Source: Terriglobales bacterium
Lineage (GTDB): Bacteria > Acidobacteriota > Terriglobia > Terriglobales > Acidobacteriaceae
NCBI GenBank assembly: GCA_015654835.1
Contig: JAATGG010000188.1
Location: 1 to 64,000 of the forward strand
Direction of reading: 5' to 3'
Length of the DNA: 64,000 nucleotides
The position numbers and the translations under genes are program-made. This document shows, piece by piece, positions 8,997 through 18,599 of this stretch (positions are counted from its first letter, which is position 1; every line of letters begins with the position of its first letter). The notes beneath the pieces were generated by a model. That model worked only from the letters and a program-made list of their open reading frames with translations, was not told where the DNA came from and ran no database searches.

Positions 8997-11693
8997 ATGG
9001 AATCACTTAGGTGTTCGTGGCGCTGGTGTCTTTGTTTCTTTCTTCTTCCCCTCTCACTTGCTCTATCGGCTGAGGTGCCCACGCCGGTTTCGGTGCTGGG
9101 GCATACTCCCGGTGACGATTTCTACCTTGCCAACTACGAAGACGCGGTCAAATATTTCCATGCGCTGGCGGCCACTACCGACCGCATGAAAATGTTCACG
9201 GTTGGCAAGAGCACACAGGGCCGCGACATCGAAGTCGCTGTAATTTCTTCGCCTGAAAACCTGGCCAAGCTCGATGAATACAAGAAAAATGCCCGTCAAC
9301 TGGCAACTGCGGACGGCTTGGACGATGCCCAGGCACATGCCTTGGCTCGGGAATCCAAGGTGATCGTTCACATCGACGGAGGGCTGCACTCCTCTGAAGT
9401 GGCCGGCGGGCAGCATTCCATCGCTCTCGCATACAAGCTTATTTCCGCAACCAACGACCCTGAGATCGACGCGATCCTGAAGAATGTCATCCTGGTGCTT
9501 TGGCCCACGCTGAACCCGGATGGGCAGGACATGGTGGTGTCCTGGTACCGGAAGAATCTGGGAACCAAATATGAAGTGGCTCCCATGCCATGGCTCTATC
9601 AGGAGTACGTCGGCCACGATAACAACCGAGACGGTTTCATGCTCAATATGAAAGAAGAGCAGGTCATCGCGCGGGCCGAGATTGAATACAGTCCCGACAT
9701 CTTTTATTGCCAGCATCAGACCGCTCCGTTTCCCGCGCGCATCTGGATTCCTCCGTTTGCAGACCCGATATCGAGTAACATCAGCCCCTATGTGCGTAGC
9801 TGGTTGAACGTGATCGGCACCAATATGTCTGCCTATCTGGATCAGCACAACATGCCCGGGGCCATTTCAGAGTCTCGTTTCGATAACTGGTACGCGGGCT
9901 TTACGGACTGGGCCGGCGTCTTCCGCGGAGAGATTTCTTTTTTCACTGAAACGGCTCTCTATAAATATGCGACGCCGCGGCTTTATACCGTCGATGAATT
10001 TCCGTCGCAATACGGCGACCTGCGTCCGCTGAGCATGTACACAACTCCGTGGGAAGGCGGTTGGTGGCGCCTTAAAGACGCGGTTGACTATATGGTTGCC
10101 GGTTCCATGTCGGTGCTCGATCTGGCCGCGAAGAACTCCGAGTCGTTGCAGTTCAATCGCTACCAGACGGCGCGGGATAACCGCCATCGCACGGAGCCCC
10201 CATTTGCGTATGTGATCAGTGACAAGCAGGCCGATACACCGGAGGCCGGGTTGCTGGCGCAGAAGATGATCGACAACGGTTTGGATGTATATCAGACGCA
10301 GACTGGATTCCATGCGAACGGTATCTCCTATCCTGCCGGTTCGTGGGTGATCCCGATGGATCAACCCTTCTCGCCGCTTGCCAAAGAGTTGTTCGAGCGG
10401 CAAGTCTATCCGGCTCTGGCGACGGATCAAACCGCGGCTGGCGCGCACCTGCCTTATGACCTCACCGGCTGGACTTTGCCTCTGCAGATGGGCGTTGCTG
10501 TGGATGTGGTGTCCGACCCTCTGGAAGCGGAACAGCGCAGCAAGATGGCGAAGATAGAAGAAGTAAAGTTGCCCGAAGCCAGTGTTGACGGGACGGGTTC
10601 TACATTTGCCATCAGCCACAAACCCAACAATGCCTTCCAGGTTGTGAATGCGGTGCTCGGCCAGGGCGGAACCGTAGCCGTTGCTACAGATGCCGTGAAG
10701 ACATCTGAAGGAATGGAAAAGGGCGCTTTCATCGTAAGTGGAGTGAGCCGCTCGACCGCGAATGATCTGGTAAGCAAGTTCGCTGTAGGGGCGTCTTCTG
10801 TGCCGCCGCCCGAGCATACGATCGCTCTGAAAAAAGCGCGGATCGGACTCTATCGACCGTGGAATGCCTCGATCGATGAAGGGTGGACGCGCTGGATTCT
10901 TGAGAATTATCACTACGAGGCGAAGAGTCTCTACAACGCCGATATCCGCTCGGCAAATCTCCGCAGCCGCTACGACATCATCATTCTTCCTGACATGAAC
11001 AGCAGCCAACTCATGAGCGGCTTTCATCCGGGGATGGTGCCGGGGCAGTATGCCGGAGGGATTGAACAAGCGGGGCTCGACAACCTGCGCGAATTTGTGC
11101 GCGCCGGCGGCACGCTCGTCGCTTTCAATCAGACGGCAGGCAGTTTGATTCCGTTGATGTCGCTCCCGGTCCGCAACGTTCTTCAGGGGATGCCCAGCGA
11201 CAAGTTTTATTGTGCAGGCGCTTTGCTGCGTATTGAGACACAACATCCGGAGCTGCCGATCAACTTTGGTGTGCCGTCTTCTCCTGTCGTCATGTTCGAG
11301 CGTGGGCCCGCATTCGAGGTTCTCCCTGGATTCAAAGGTGCCGTGCTGGCTCGTTACGCAAGAGAAGGAGACGTACTCGAGAGTGGAATGATCATCCACC
11401 AGGAAGTGCTGCATGACAAGATCGCGGCACTGGAGGTTAGCTATGGCCGTGGTCGCATCTTCCTCTACGGCTTCAAGCCCCAGCAGCGCGGACAGGCGCA
11501 CGGCACCTACCGCTATCTGTTCAACGCGTTATATCAGTTCGACGATCCACCCATGCCCGCGGAGGTTTCTGCCTCACCTCTCAAGGCTTCCGCTGAGGCC
11601 TCTGCCACGCCGGAGGAAGCCGAGATACCTGCTGGACGGCCCGCACCGGGAAAAAAGAATGCGCGCAGTGGCGGTGGCACGGCGCAGCCCTGA
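8997..11693 (+). CDS. M14 family zinc carboxypeptidase-like protein, secreted
   Basis: Signal-like N-terminus; VGKSTQGRDIEVAVISS, HIDGGLHSSEVAGGQHS (zinc ligand motif), LWPTLNPDGQDMVVSWYRKN. Confidence 0.85.
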   Translation: MESLRCSWRWCLCFFLLPLSLALSAEVPTPVSVLGHTPGDDFYLANYEDAVKYFHALAATTDRMKMFTVGKSTQGRDIEVAVISSPENLAKLDEYKKNARQLATADGLDDAQAHALARESKVIVHIDGGLHSSEVAGGQHSIALAYKLISATNDPEIDAILKNVILVLWPTLNPDGQDMVVSWYRKNLGTKYEVAPMPWLYQEYVGHDNNRDGFMLNMKEEQVIARAEIEYSPDIFYCQHQTAPFPARIWIPPFADPISSNISPYVRSWLNVIGTNMSAYLDQHNMPGAISESRFDNWYAGFTDWAGVFRGEISFFTETALYKYATPRLYTVDEFPSQYGDLRPLSMYTTPWEGGWWRLKDAVDYMVAGSMSVLDLAAKNSESLQFNRYQTARDNRHRTEPPFAYVISDKQADTPEAGLLAQKMIDNGLDVYQTQTGFHANGISYPAGSWVIPMDQPFSPLAKELFERQVYPALATDQTAAGAHLPYDLTGWTLPLQMGVAVDVVSDPLEAEQRSKMAKIEEVKLPEASVDGTGSTFAISHKPNNAFQVVNAVLGQGGTVAVATDAVKTSEGMEKGAFIVSGVSRSTANDLVSKFAVGASSVPPPEHTIALKKARIGLYRPWNASIDEGWTRWILENYHYEAKSLYNADIRSANLRSRYDIIILPDMNSSQLMSGFHPGMVPGQYAGGIEQAGLDNLREFVRAGGTLVAFNQTAGSLIPLMSLPVRNVLQGMPSDKFYCAGALLRIETQHPELPINFGVPSSPVVMFERGPAFEVLPGFKGAVLARYAREGDVLESGMIIHQEVLHDKIAALEVSYGRGRIFLYGFKPQQRGQAHGTYRYLFNALYQFDDPPMPAEVSASPLKASAEASATPEEAEIPAGRPAPGKKNARSGGGTAQP

Positions 11694-11763
11694 TACGAAA
11701 AATAGCCGCGAAAACAAAGAACGAAACTCGTCGATCAACTTATACCTTTGGAGGACTCCAGTC

Positions 11764-14700
11764 ATGCGTAAGGTTCTCGCCGTATGTTACGTCTTTATTT
11801 TTTCACTCATTGCGTTCTCTCAGAATGCGACCACATCCCTGCATGGCACGATTGCCGATACCAGCGGGGCTGTGGTCGTGAATGCCACGGTCAACCTCAT
11901 CAACGAAGTCACTCAACAAAGCCAGTCACAAAAGGTAAGCAGAACGGGCGAATATAGCTTCAACCAGTTGGCTCCGGGACGTTATACGATTTCGGCGACC
12001 GCTCCCGGACTAGGCACGCAGACCGAAGGTGTTGAGTTGCTGGTGAGTCAGCCGGCCACCATCAACCTGGCGTTGCCGGTGGTGGGCGCAAACGAGACGG
12101 TGGAAGTGACAGCGAGCACCACGCTCAACTTCAGTGACGCGACCCTCGGCAATGCCATCAACAGTGAAGAAATCGAGGCGACGCCGGTCGACTCCCGCAA
12201 CGTGCCCGATCTTTTGAGCCTGCAGCCGGGCGTGTTGTACTTCAACAACAACGCCTCTGCCAGCAATCCTTCGGCGACTCAGGACAGCCGGCTTGGCGCA
12301 GTCGCCGGTGCCCGTTCCGACCAGGGCAACATCACTCTCGACGGACTTGACGATAACGACCAGACCAACGGATATGCATTTACCGGAGTGCTTCGCTCGA
12401 CGATGGACTCCACCGAAGAGTTCCGCGTTACCACTTCGAGCGCAAACTCCGATGCCGGTCGTTCCTCCGGTGCACAAGTTACACTGGTGACGAAGTCCGG
12501 CACCAACAGCATCCACGGCAGTCTTTATGAATACTTCCGGAATGCAGCTTTCGCCGCTAATGACTGGTTCAACAAGCACACGGAGGTTGCAGGCGGACTT
12601 GCCAATAAACCGCCTCAACTTACGCGCAATACCTTTGGCGGAACCTTCGGTGGCCCAATCCAAAAGGACAAGCTTTTCTATTTCTTTAACTATGAAGGAT
12701 CGCGTACGCGTGAGAGCACGACAGTCACGCAAGAAGTTCCAACGGCGCAGTATGCCGCGGGCAACGTCTTTTATAAGGACTCTGCAGGGGGCACGAATGT
12801 ACTGAGTCCCGCACAGGTCGCGCAGATGGATGCGGCTTGCACGACCAATAATGTGTGTCCGAACGGGCCGGGTGTCGATTCGGCGATTCTGTCCTATTTC
12901 GCACAACTCCCGGCAGCGAATGGCACAACCTTGGGCGATGGATTGAATGAGGGCTCCTACACCTTTTCGTCGCCAACGCCGTATTCGCACAACACCAGCA
13001 TCCTCAAGATCGACTGGACCCCTGTCGGAACTCATCATATTTTTGTTCGAGGCAATTTACAGAAAGACGTAATCTCTGCATCCGAGCAGTTTCCCGGCCA
13101 AGCCCCCCAGACCACAACCGAAGACAACAGCAAGGGCATCGCTGCCGGAGATACATGGAGCATCAGCTCAAGCTTGGTCAATGATATTCGGTACGGCTAC
13201 ATCCGCCAGGGTACGGCTACATCGGGCCAGGGGCACGGCTCCTATACGGATGTGCGTTACATCGCCGCTCCAACCGCGGAGACCCGCAGCAACATTCGCA
13301 CGGTGCCGGTCAACGAGATCACCGATAGTTTGAGTTGGACAAAGGGCCATCACAACCTGCAGGTTGGCGGTACCTGGCGCCTCATTCACAACAACAGCAG
13401 CACCGATATGAACTCATGGGACAGCGGCACGACCAATCCTCAAGGGCTATCGTCTGGGAGTCTGCCCAGTCCGACCTTGGTCGGCGGCCCGGCAGTTGCG
13501 AGCAGCTTCAAATCCAATTTTCTGAATGCCTTTGGAAACATCATCGGAGCGGAGTCCTCGCTCACTCGCAACATCAACTACAGCGTCAACCCAGACGGCA
13601 ACACGGGCAGCCTGTTGGCACAGGGCGCTTTTGTCAATCGGCACTTCACGGCGAATGAGTTTGAATACTATTTGCAAGACGCTTGGAGACCGACCGATAA
13701 GCTTACGATCACCTTTGGCATTCACCACACAATTCTTCAGACGCCTTACGATACTTCGGGTCAATCGGCTGCGCCTACCATCGACACCGATGCCTTTTTC
13801 AAACAGCGCCAGGCCGCCGCAGACCTGGGCAACGTATACGAACCCACTCTTTATTTCGCGCCCAACGGCCCACTCTATGGTCGCCCGGGCTACTGGTCAA
13901 AACAGAAGGCTAATATCGCACCACGTTTTGCCATTGCCTACACGTTGGATAGCAAGACTTCTGTCCGTGCCGGTTGGGGTATGTATTACGACCACTTCGG
14001 CCAGGGAATTGTGAACGCCTTCAATCAATCCGGATCATTTGGACTCGCATCGAAGATCAGCAGCCCATTGGGACAGCTAGGCCCGGAGCAGGCGCCGCGC
14101 TTCGTCAGTCGCACCGCGCTGCCTAACTTGCCGGTGGCCTCCGGTGCGCCCGTTCAAACATTTCCCTATGCGCCCCCGTTGAATAATTTCTCGATTAGCT
14201 GGGGTGTCGACAACCACCTGCAGACGCCGTATGCGCAGGTATTCAGCTTGTCGGTGCAGCGTTCGCTCCCGGGTGGATTTACGATCGAGGCGGACTATGT
14301 GGGGCGCCTTGGCCGCCACCTGCTCGAACAATCGGATCTGGCAACGCCGGTAAACTTCAAAGATCCGAAGTCCGGCATGTCCTACTTCCAGGCTGGCGCG
14401 CAACTGGCAGCGCTGGTCGATGCGAATGGCGGAAACGGAAAAGCCACCGTGCAGCCGATCGCATATTTTGAAAACGTCTTTCCTTACATGGCCAACGTCT
14501 CAACTGCCGCCTGCCCCAACCCGGGCCGCTCGGCCACACAAGCCATCTACTGCAACGAGTGGAGCACCTATCGCAGTGTGCTAGGTGAAACAACTGCTTT
14601 GGCCGATATCGATTTCTATTGCTCCGGCACCGTTTCCTATGGCTGCAAGACCTCCTCGTCCCGCTTCTGGCAGAATCAATTTGCGAGCCTTTTCGCATGG

Positions 14701-15510
14701 ACAACCAACGGCGCATCTTCCTACCATGCCGGGCAGTTCATTCTCCGCCACCCCATGACTCACGGCTTTCAGATGGATCTGAGTTACACGTTAGGAAACT
14801 CAATTGACCAGGGATCGGACGCAGAGCGCTCCAGCGAAATGACGAGCAGCACCATCACCGGCGGTTCGGGCAGCTATCTTACCAATTCGTTTATGCCTTC
14901 GCAGTCGCGTGCCGTGTCCGACTTCGACACGCGTCACCTCGTCACTCTCAACGGATCGTATATGTTGCCGTTCGGCAAGGGGAAAGCTATCGCCGGGAAT
15001 AGCAACCGGCTAACGAATTCAGTGATCGGCGGTTGGCGGCTGGCTTCTGTCCTTCGCTGGACCAGTGGATTCCCGTTCTCTATTGGAGAAGGCGGCTACA
15101 CCACGGACTGGGAAATCAGCAGTTACTCCGTCAAGGTGGCTAACTTTAATGCTCATACCGTCAAGGCGCCTGGAAAAGTTCCCAGCGCGTTCGCGAATGC
15201 GCTTGCCATCACTAACTCCACGTCAACGGGCGGACCCTGGATTCGCTTGCCGTATCCCGGCGAAGCCGGCCAGCGCAATGCCTATCGTGGCGATGGCTAC
15301 TTTGACGATGATGCCAGCCTTTCAAAGGTGTTTGGGATTACCAGTAAACAAAACCTGCGATTCACGTGGGAGGTCTTCAACGTGAGCAACGCAGTTCGCT
15401 TTAACACGCGCTATCTCACCACGAATCCAACCAGTGGCACTTTTGGCAATTACAGTGCAATGCTGAATACGCCACGCCGCCAGGAATTCTCACTCCGTTA
15501 CAGCTTCTAG
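11764..15510 (+). CDS. Oar-like TonB-dependent receptor with N-terminal carboxypeptidase-regulatory-like domain
   Basis: GGAGG upstream of MRKVLAVCYVFIFSL; SLHGTIADTSGAVVVNATVNLINEVT; ARSDQGNITLDGLDDNDQ; C-terminal beta-barrel ending RRQEFSLRYSF. Confidence 0.88.
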   Translation: MRKVLAVCYVFIFSLIAFSQNATTSLHGTIADTSGAVVVNATVNLINEVTQQSQSQKVSRTGEYSFNQLAPGRYTISATAPGLGTQTEGVELLVSQPATINLALPVVGANETVEVTASTTLNFSDATLGNAINSEEIEATPVDSRNVPDLLSLQPGVLYFNNNASASNPSATQDSRLGAVAGARSDQGNITLDGLDDNDQTNGYAFTGVLRSTMDSTEEFRVTTSSANSDAGRSSGAQVTLVTKSGTNSIHGSLYEYFRNAAFAANDWFNKHTEVAGGLANKPPQLTRNTFGGTFGGPIQKDKLFYFFNYEGSRTRESTTVTQEVPTAQYAAGNVFYKDSAGGTNVLSPAQVAQMDAACTTNNVCPNGPGVDSAILSYFAQLPAANGTTLGDGLNEGSYTFSSPTPYSHNTSILKIDWTPVGTHHIFVRGNLQKDVISASEQFPGQAPQTTTEDNSKGIAAGDTWSISSSLVNDIRYGYIRQGTATSGQGHGSYTDVRYIAAPTAETRSNIRTVPVNEITDSLSWTKGHHNLQVGGTWRLIHNNSSTDMNSWDSGTTNPQGLSSGSLPSPTLVGGPAVASSFKSNFLNAFGNIIGAESSLTRNINYSVNPDGNTGSLLAQGAFVNRHFTANEFEYYLQDAWRPTDKLTITFGIHHTILQTPYDTSGQSAAPTIDTDAFFKQRQAAADLGNVYEPTLYFAPNGPLYGRPGYWSKQKANIAPRFAIAYTLDSKTSVRAGWGMYYDHFGQGIVNAFNQSGSFGLASKISSPLGQLGPEQAPRFVSRTALPNLPVASGAPVQTFPYAPPLNNFSISWGVDNHLQTPYAQVFSLSVQRSLPGGFTIEADYVGRLGRHLLEQSDLATPVNFKDPKSGMSYFQAGAQLAALVDANGGNGKATVQPIAYFENVFPYMANVSTAACPNPGRSATQAIYCNEWSTYRSVLGETTALADIDFYCSGTVSYGCKTSSSRFWQNQFASLFAWTTNGASSYHAGQFILRHPMTHGFQMDLSYTLGNSIDQGSDAERSSEMTSSTITGGSGSYLTNSFMPSQSRAVSDFDTRHLVTLNGSYMLPFGKGKAIAGNSNRLTNSVIGGWRLASVLRWTSGFPFSIGEGGYTTDWEISSYSVKVANFNAHTVKAPGKVPSAFANALAITNSTSTGGPWIRLPYPGEAGQRNAYRGDGYFDDDASLSKVFGITSKQNLRFTWEVFNVSNAVRFNTRYLTTNPTSGTFGNYSAMLNTPRRQEFSLRYSF

Positions 15511-15520
15511 GCGTAGATGA

Positions 15521-15562
15521 TGCTCCCCTGTTCTGACATAAGTCGGGGCGGGGGAGTTTCTC
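15521..15562 (+). terminator. Putative hairpin terminator after TonB receptor
   Basis: GCTCCCC...CGGGGCGGGGGAG followed by TTTCTCCTT. Confidence 0.4.
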
Positions 15563-15795
15563 CTTCGATCTGTATTTGCTTCACCAATTAGCTATCTGCT
15601 TACCTGCCGCAGTTACACGGAGTTATGTGTATAGCTACTGCCCGATCTCCTGATGTGTCTCGTTCTTCTCATTGCTCGCGATGTACCATAGGCTGCACTT
15701 TCTACTTCGCACGTGTAAGTCGGAAAAACTGAATCTGTTCATGCGATAGTATTCATAGCATTTACTTTCTCTGTCGCAAAAAAGGATTGTGCCCC

Positions 15796-16275
15796 ATGGC
15801 TGGAAGTCAGGAGCGCGACTCGATCGATGACAACATCGTGACGATGCTAGCCACCGATGCGAGACTTTCCTACGCAGAGATAGGTCGAAAAGTTGGCCTG
15901 TCTCCTTCGGCAGTCGCTGAGCGTGTGCATCAACTTGAAAGTAACAGGGTCATTCTTGGATACCGCGCGATTCTGGACAAGAAAGCCTTCGGCTTTTCCG
16001 TTGTCGCGTTTATTCGCCTCACCTGCGACAACAATCATTACCGTCCTTTTCTTAAAATCCTTCCTTCTCTCGATGCAGTTCAAGAGTGCCATCACATTAC
16101 CGGTGGAGATGCTTTTCTGCTCAAGGTAGCTTTGCCGTCGCTTGATTTGCTGGAGGCGCTGATCGAAAGACTTTTGCCTTATGGAATGCCGACCACAAGC
16201 ATGGTTCTTTCCACGCCTGTCTATCGGCAGCAGGAAGAGTGGCTGCTAAAGCACGCAGGCTTTCCTTCGACGTAA
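15796..16275 (+). CDS. Lrp/AsnC family transcriptional regulator
   Basis: DSIDDNIVTMLATDARLSYAEIGRKVGLSPSAVAERVHQLESNRVILGYRAIL plus C-terminal RAM-like domain. Confidence 0.9.
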   Translation: MAGSQERDSIDDNIVTMLATDARLSYAEIGRKVGLSPSAVAERVHQLESNRVILGYRAILDKKAFGFSVVAFIRLTCDNNHYRPFLKILPSLDAVQECHHITGGDAFLLKVALPSLDLLEALIERLLPYGMPTTSMVLSTPVYRQQEEWLLKHAGFPST

Positions 16276-16312
16276 TGGTTTTGCGGTGCGAACTTCAAGG
16301 GCAGGATATCTG

Positions 16313-16939
16313 TTACGCATGAACCAAGGCGTCGAATAGTTCCTCGATCAGCGTCTGCAACTGGTTTCTCGGCAGCAGTTCGGGCCGGAAATGGCTTTCG
16401 AGCACCACCGCGCTCAATACTGCCCCCATCACCGCCAATCGCCGCTCTGCTGCTGCTTTCGCTGCTTTGGTGAGGCTCTCGCCGAACAGCAGTTCTACAA
16501 AATTCCTGGCCGTGGCATCGAACATCAATTCGTATAAGTGCTGCAGCTTTTCACGCGATCGTGGCCGCCGCATCGCATAGAGTTTGAACTCCAATAACAG
16601 CGTGCCCCAGGAGGGATCGCACACTTGGCCCGCGACCCAGCGTTTGAAGATGCCCGGTCGCTTGCTCAAGTCCGGCTCGCTTCCGACAATCTGGTACACG
16701 GCGGGAAACTTCGTGTGCACCCGTTGCTCCATGAGAGCGAGAAAGAGATCTTCCTTGCTGGAATAGTGCGCATAAATGGCGCCGCGTGTGTGACCGGCGC
16801 GGGCCGCCACTTCCTCAAGTTGGGTATTCTCGAAACCCTGCTCGGCAAAGAGTGCTTGGGCCGCATCTAAAATCCGGGCTTTCGTATCCAGGGTCCGCGC
16901 TTGGTGCTTGTTGATCGTGCTTGAAGAAGATTCGGCCAT
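16313..16939 (-). CDS. TetR family transcriptional regulator
   Basis: TKARILDAAQALFAEQGFENTQLEEVAARAGHTRGAIYAHYSSKEDLFLALME; divergent from the efflux operon. Confidence 0.93.
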   Translation of the reverse strand: MAESSSSTINKHQARTLDTKARILDAAQALFAEQGFENTQLEEVAARAGHTRGAIYAHYSSKEDLFLALMEQRVHTKFPAVYQIVGSEPDLSKRPGIFKRWVAGQVCDPSWGTLLLEFKLYAMRRPRSREKLQHLYELMFDATARNFVELLFGESLTKAAKAAAERRLAVMGAVLSAVVLESHFRPELLPRNQLQTLIEELFDALVHA

Positions 16940-16961
16940 AAATGAAATTCTAAGCGACGGG

Positions 16962-17012
16962 GTGACAAATTCCTCGTCACATCTTATATTAAATACAGAC
17001 GAGTATGTATTT
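16962..17012 (+). promoter_or_regulatory. Putative sigma70 promoter with TetR-type palindromic operator overlapping the efflux operon start
   Basis: GTGACA (16962-16967), 17-nt spacer, TATATT (16985-16990); then AAATACAGACGAGTATGTATTT (16991-17012), an inverted repeat. Confidence 0.6.
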
Positions 17013-18597
17013 TCTCAAAAATCACCACCGCAAGAACCATTTCCCGGCTCCCCGCGCCATCAGGCCAGTTCCTCGGCTTGCCTTTATTTTGGTCGCGGCA
17101 GTGGGAACGGCCGCATGGGGACAGATGCAGTCGCCGCCCCAAAGCGGCGGAACCCGCGCCGTGCAGCTTCCGCTCTCGGGCCGTCCGCAGGGGGGAGCGA
17201 CGATGCAGCAATCGGCCACTCCATCGCCGGGCACAAGCGTCAACACGGTCAATACGCAGATCCAGGTGCAAGGCGCCTACTCCGGCAGCATCCTTGGCCC
17301 AAATGCGCCCTCCGGCTCCATCACGCTGACGCTCGCCGATGCCGTGCGGCGTGGACTTGAAACCAATCTCGGCATCATCGGTGCCGATACAGCTTCTCGC
17401 CAGGCGCGTGCGCAGCGCATGTTGGTGCGCAGTTCGCTGCTGCCCAACATCAGCGCCAGTCTTGCGGAGAATGCTGCCAAGATCGATCTTGCTGCCGAAG
17501 GTTTCAGCGCCAGCGCCTTGGGCAGTGCACTGCCGTTCCAGTTCCCCACGACGGTTGGCCCGTTTCATTATTACGATGCGCATGGATCTTTGCAGCAGAG
17601 CCTCATGGACTTTACTGCAATCCACAATTTACGTTCGGCTGGTCAGTCGGCCAATGCCGCCGCGCTTGACGCGCTCCAGGCTCGTGAAGAGGTGATTGTC
17701 GCCGTGGCTGGCACTTATCTGCAATTGATGGCAACAGCCGCCCTGATTGAAGAGCAGCGCGGAGAAGTCGAATATGCCGAGGCCAGTTACAAACAGGCGC
17801 GCGCGCAGGCCGATGCTGGCAATAAGGCTCCTATCGACGCCAACCGAAGCTTGGTTGAATTGCAAACCGAGCAGCAGCGGCTGCGGTCGCAGCTTGGCGA
17901 TTTTGAAAAACAGAAGAATGCCCTCGCGCGGCTCATCGGCTTGCCTCTGGGACTCAAGATCCAAATCGAAGAGAAACTAGACGTGCTTCCATCCGAAAGC
18001 CCTTCTCTCGCAGAAGCGGTGCGCCGCGCATGGTCGCAGCGGCAAGATCTCAAGGCCGCTGAAGCGCAGTTGCGGGCTGCCGAAGAGGCGCGCAAGGCCG
18101 CCGTGGCCGAGCATCTTCCCTCGGCTTCCATCAATGGAACCTACGGCCTGCAAGGTGTCAATCCCAACCAGGGTGCCGCCGTTTTTCAAGCATCGGCGTC
18201 GTTGAATATCCCAATCTTTCAAGGCGGACGCATCGCAGCCGACACGGCTCAGGCCGATGCCGTCGTGGCGCAACGCAGAGCTGAACTCTTCGATGAGCGC
18301 GGCGTCGTCGAACTCGACGTGCGCAATGCGGCCATCGATCTGGATGTGGCCAACGATCAGGTCAATACCGCCGAAAGCAATCGTAAACTGGCGCTCGCTA
18401 CCTTGCAGCAGTCGCAGGATCGCTTTGCCGTGGGCGTTGCTGACTCTGTCGAGGTCGTTAATTCCCAAGAGGCGCTTGCCGCTGCCGATCACGATTACGT
18501 CAGTAGCCTGTTCTCGCAACATCTCGCTAAAATCACGCTTGCCCGCGCCATGGGTGAAGCGGAAAAAGATCTTCCCGATCTGTTCAAAAGGAACTGA
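17005..18597 (+). CDS. TolC-like outer membrane efflux protein
   Basis: Two TolC-type repeats (LTLADAVRRGLETNLGI...; SLAEAVRRAWSQRQDLKAAEAQLRAAEEARKAA). Confidence 0.88.
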   Translation: MYFLKNHHRKNHFPAPRAIRPVPRLAFILVAAVGTAAWGQMQSPPQSGGTRAVQLPLSGRPQGGATMQQSATPSPGTSVNTVNTQIQVQGAYSGSILGPNAPSGSITLTLADAVRRGLETNLGIIGADTASRQARAQRMLVRSSLLPNISASLAENAAKIDLAAEGFSASALGSALPFQFPTTVGPFHYYDAHGSLQQSLMDFTAIHNLRSAGQSANAAALDALQAREEVIVAVAGTYLQLMATAALIEEQRGEVEYAEASYKQARAQADAGNKAPIDANRSLVELQTEQQRLRSQLGDFEKQKNALARLIGLPLGLKIQIEEKLDVLPSESPSLAEAVRRAWSQRQDLKAAEAQLRAAEEARKAAVAEHLPSASINGTYGLQGVNPNQGAAVFQASASLNIPIFQGGRIAADTAQADAVVAQRRAELFDERGVVELDVRNAAIDLDVANDQVNTAESNRKLALATLQQSQDRFAVGVADSVEVVNSQEALAAADHDYVSSLFSQHLAKITLARAMGEAEKDLPDLFKRN

Positions 18598-18599
18598 GC

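Noticed and set aside
9867-11501. 544-aa minus ORF inside the M14 gene
   Set aside because: Antisense to a clear peptidase; composition typical of GC-rich shadow ORFs.
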